Shown in pieces: positions 8,123 through 9,285 of a DNA stretch of 9,285 nucleotides. The position numbers and the translations under genes were made by a program. The notes beneath the pieces were generated by a model. It saw nothing but the letters and a program-made list of their open reading frames with translations, did no database searches and was not told the origin of the DNA. How positions within the stretch are numbered: position 1 is the stretch's first letter; every line of letters begins with the position of its first letter. This stretch comes from Planctomycetaceae bacterium (lineage in GTDB: Bacteria > Planctomycetota > Planctomycetia > Pirellulales > Pirellulaceae), in assembly GCA_018658605.1 (NCBI GenBank), contig JABHUV010000218.1, positions 1-9,285 on the forward strand, given 5' to 3'.

Positions 8123-8824
8123 TTATTTGTCAATGGACTCTTCGGTGTCTTCCGGCTTGGTAAGGATACTATCAACAAGACCGTAATCGACAGCTTCTTG
8201 GGCAGTTAAGAAGAAATCACGATCGGTGTCTGCAGCGAGGTCCTTGGCGTTTTTGCCACAATGATTTGCGAGGATCTCATTCAGGACTTCACGGTTACGC
8301 ATGATCTCGTTTGCTTGGATTTCAATATCACTGATTTGTCCGCCAACACCACCATAAGGTTGGTGCAGCATGACTCGCGAGTGTGGTAAAGCGAATCGTT
8401 TTCCAGTGGTGCCACCGGCTAATAGCACTGCACCGCCACTGGCAGCTTGGCCAACACAATATGTGGAAACTGGACAGCTGAGAATTTGCATAGTGTCATA
8501 AATAGCTAGTGTTGCCACGACGCTTCCACCTGGTGAATTGATGTAGAAATGAATGTCTTTGCGGCGGTTTTCACTCTGTAGGTAAAGCAACTTCATGACA
8601 ACTTCGTTAGCGTTACCAGTATGAATTTCACCCTGTAAGAAAACGATTCTGTTTTCAAGCAGCAGATCGCCAAGTGTCAGTTGACGTTGTCGTTGTACCG
8701 ATTGGTAAGCTTGTGCGTTGGATTCATCATATTGATGTTGCTCGAACACCGCGGGATTTTGTCCGACGGTTTTGGGAGCTAGGTTGAAGTCGGTAGTAAG
8801 GTGGTTCAGCGGATCAAGATTCAT
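8123..8824 (-). CDS. clpP: ATP-dependent Clp protease proteolytic subunit, divergent N-extended paralogue
   Basis: This is a second ClpP peptidase subunit of 233 residues, with a complete triad: Ser129 in GQAASGGA, His154 in MLHQP and Asp203 in DTDRD. INSPGGS (95-101) is conserved. It differs from the canonical copy in three ways. First, about 45 N-terminal residues, rich in Gln, Asn and Asp, replace the usual axial loop and YDIYSRLLK helix; QLTLGDLLLENRIVFL is seen instead. Second, the residue after the nucleophile is Gly where Met is usual. Third, it has an acidic C-terminal extension ending TKPEDTEESIDK. ATG 8824 is the first start in the open frame, but no ribosome binding site is visible, so part of the extension might not be translated. 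By analogy with paired ClpPs in other bacteria, it may form mixed tetradecamers with the downstream subunit; this is inference. Confidence 0.95.
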   Translation of the reverse strand: MNLDPLNHLTTDFNLAPKTVGQNPAVFEQHQYDESNAQAYQSVQRQRQLTLGDLLLENRIVFLQGEIHTGNANEVVMKLLYLQSENRRKDIHFYINSPGGSVVATLAIYDTMQILSCPVSTYCVGQAASGGAVLLAGGTTGKRFALPHSRVMLHQPYGGVGGQISDIEIQANEIMRNREVLNEILANHCGKNAKDLAADTDRDFFLTAQEAVDYGLVDSILTKPEDTEESIDK

Positions 8825-8968
8825 AAATGTATACCAGTTTTTCGGCTGTGGGGGTCTATTGATAATTCGGTGAAATCAATTTAGGCATTTCGTTTTGCAG
8901 AAATGTCGCACAGAAAATGATCTGGGCAAGAGTCCAACAAACGAGGAATCATGTTGGCGTCAATTATG

Positions 8969-8990
8969 CCACAGATTGAAGAATTTGTGG
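8969..8990. repeat. Stem-loop, 9-bp arms with a 4-nt loop
   Basis: Arms CCACAGATT (8969-8977) and AATTTGTGG (8982-8990) flank GAAG. On the plus strand all nine positions can pair, with one G-U. On the minus-strand RNA one A/C mismatch remains. No U-run follows, so it is not a standard terminator. It sits in the leader or upstream region of clpP1. Confidence 0.4.
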
Positions 8991-8997
8991 ATAGGGC

Positions 8998-9011
8998 TTA
9001 AGTGTACTTAA
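8998..9011. repeat. Inverted repeat with 6-bp arms
   Basis: TTAAGT-GT-ACTTAA. The 2-nt spacer is too short for an RNA hairpin of full stem length, so a protein-binding dyad is more plausible. It lies between two stem-loops in the tig-clpP1 gap. Confidence 0.3.
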
Positions 9012-9015
9012 CAGC

Positions 9016-9052
9016 TATTGAACTCCACCGATATGTGGAATTTGTTTCAATA
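9016..9052. repeat. Two-step stem-loop downstream of the tig-like gene
   Basis: Outer arms TATTGAA (9016-9022) and TTCAATA (9046-9052) enclose inner arms TCCAC (9024-9028) and GTGGA (9035-9039) around a 6-nt loop. An asymmetric internal loop of 1 and 6 nt separates the two stems. It lies about 75 nt past the stop of the minus-strand repeat-tail gene. No U-run follows on the minus strand, so termination, processing or stabilisation of the 3' end are all open. Confidence 0.45.
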
Positions 9053-9054
9053 CA

Positions 9055-9064
9055 CAAACGTTTG
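9055..9064. repeat. 10-bp perfect palindrome
   Basis: CAAACGTTTG lies directly beside the larger stem-loop at 9016-9052. It could be a regulator half-site pair or chance. Confidence 0.25.
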
Positions 9065-9125
9065 CAATACGTCGGACGTTTAGTGATGCAGAATTACTTG
9101 GGACCAAGAATACCGAGGTTGTGTA

Positions 9126-9285
9126 CTATGCTTCGGAATCGTCGGCTTCGGCAGAATCGTCACTTGCTTCGGCAGAATCGTCACTTGCTTCGGCAGAATC
9201 GTCACTTGCTTCGGCAGAATCGTCACTTGCTTCGGCAGAATCGTCACTTGCTTCCTCTACGACGGATTGTATTTCGTCGGTTGCC
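9126..9285 (-). CDS. tig: Acidic repeat C-terminus, probably trigger factor (gene cut by window edge)
   Basis: Reading the minus strand from 9284 gives 52 residues to a TAG stop at 9126-9128; the 5' part lies beyond the window. The sequence begins ATDEIQSVVEE, then five perfect copies of the heptapeptide ASDDSAE, and ends ADDSEA. No catalytic or binding domain is visible in this fragment. The assignment to trigger factor, the ribosome-associated peptidyl-prolyl isomerase/chaperone, rests on two points: tig directly precedes clpP in many bacteria, and some trigger factors carry extra acidic C-terminal tails. The tail itself is not diagnostic, and another acidic-tailed protein is possible. The coding frame is supported by the repeat length being a multiple of three and by the same strand and direction as the clpP genes. 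Confidence 0.6.
   Translation of the reverse strand, partial: ATDEIQSVVEEASDDSAEASDDSAEASDDSAEASDDSAEASDDSAEADDSEA
9145..9254. repeat. Five perfect 21-bp tandem repeats plus partial sixth, inside coding sequence
   Basis: The unit GCTTCGGCAGAATCGTCACTT begins at 9145, 9166, 9187, 9208 and 9229, with the first 5 nt of a sixth at 9250-9254. A degenerate copy (GCTTCGGAATCGTC) precedes at 9130-9143. There are no spacers, so it is not a CRISPR array. On the minus strand each unit encodes seven acidic/small residues. Identical units at the DNA level point to recent expansion by slippage or unequal crossover. Confidence 0.95.

Larger units (their letters stand above)
8825..9125. other. Intergenic region between tig-like gene and clpP1, no gene seen
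   Basis: About 300 nt hold no convincing open reading frame on either strand. The stretch contains several inverted repeats, listed separately, and presumably the promoter of the minus-strand clpP pair. I could not identify a convincing -35/-10 pair, a CIRCE element or a T-run terminator. The length is unusual beside the tight spacing elsewhere in the window. Confidence 0.5.

Noticed and set aside
8826..8831. TATACA on the minus strand as a -10 element for a leaderless clpP1 transcript
   Set aside because: It lies only a few bases before the ATG, so transcription would start at or inside the second codon, and no -35 element sits at proper spacing.
8881..8952. Minus-strand 23-codon open frame upstream of clpP1
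   Set aside because: It has no ribosome binding site, no recognisable sequence, and is within chance expectation for a 300-nt gap.
8951..9001. Plus-strand 16-codon open frame after a GAGGA motif (8943-8947)
   Set aside because: The spacing to the ATG is only 3 nt, the peptide is very short, and it lies in a hairpin-rich region. Without conservation or transcript data it cannot be supported as a gene.
9145..9254. Direct repeats resembling a CRISPR array
   Set aside because: The 21-bp units abut without spacers, and keep one open frame that encodes a heptapeptide repeat.

Overview
The window looks like chromosomal DNA from a planctomycete. The evidence is gene content: a planctomycete cytochrome C/DUF1549/DUF1553 protein, a partner DUF1501 protein, and the C-terminal tail of a second DUF1501 protein. 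This combination is strongly expanded in Planctomycetes and rare elsewhere. Base composition is near 50% GC by eye. No tRNA, rRNA, insertion sequence, phage gene or CRISPR array was found.

Left part (1-6496, + strand): a tightly packed, probably co-transcribed cluster. It runs from the last 48 residues of a DUF1501 protein, to a 1015-aa exported c-type cytochrome-like protein (PSCyt1-DUF1549-DUF1553), a 473-aa DUF1501 protein whose start lies 2 nt after the previous stop, and, after 88 nt, a 592-aa exported beta-propeller protein with a di-heme MauG/cytochrome c peroxidase-like C-terminus. The two DUF1501 copies flanking the cytochrome gene suggest tandem duplication of a two-gene module. All products carry export signals or belong to exported families, so the cluster likely encodes a periplasmic or envelope redox/hydrolytic assembly. 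Its substrate is unknown.

Middle (6497-7422, + strand): a 125-140 nt intergenic stretch with a 21-bp near-perfect palindrome and a candidate promoter, then a lipoprotein gene with a coiled coil and an unrecognised C-terminal domain. It converges with the next gene, with only 18 nt between the stops.

Right part (7441-9285, - strand): read on the minus strand, the order is the acidic repeat-bearing C-terminus of a protein that is probably trigger factor (tig), a structured 297-nt intergenic region, a divergent ClpP with an N-terminal extension, and a canonical ClpP. This is the common tig-clpP arrangement with a duplicated peptidase subunit. clpX does not follow clpP2. The partial tail holds five perfect 21-bp repeats encoding an Asp/Ser/Glu/Ala heptapeptide.

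Nothing here is a clearly new system. The best candidates for a closer look are the duplicated cytochrome/DUF1501 module coupled to a propeller-MauG enzyme, the asymmetric ClpP pair, the repeat tail, and the hairpin-rich tig-clpP1 gap.
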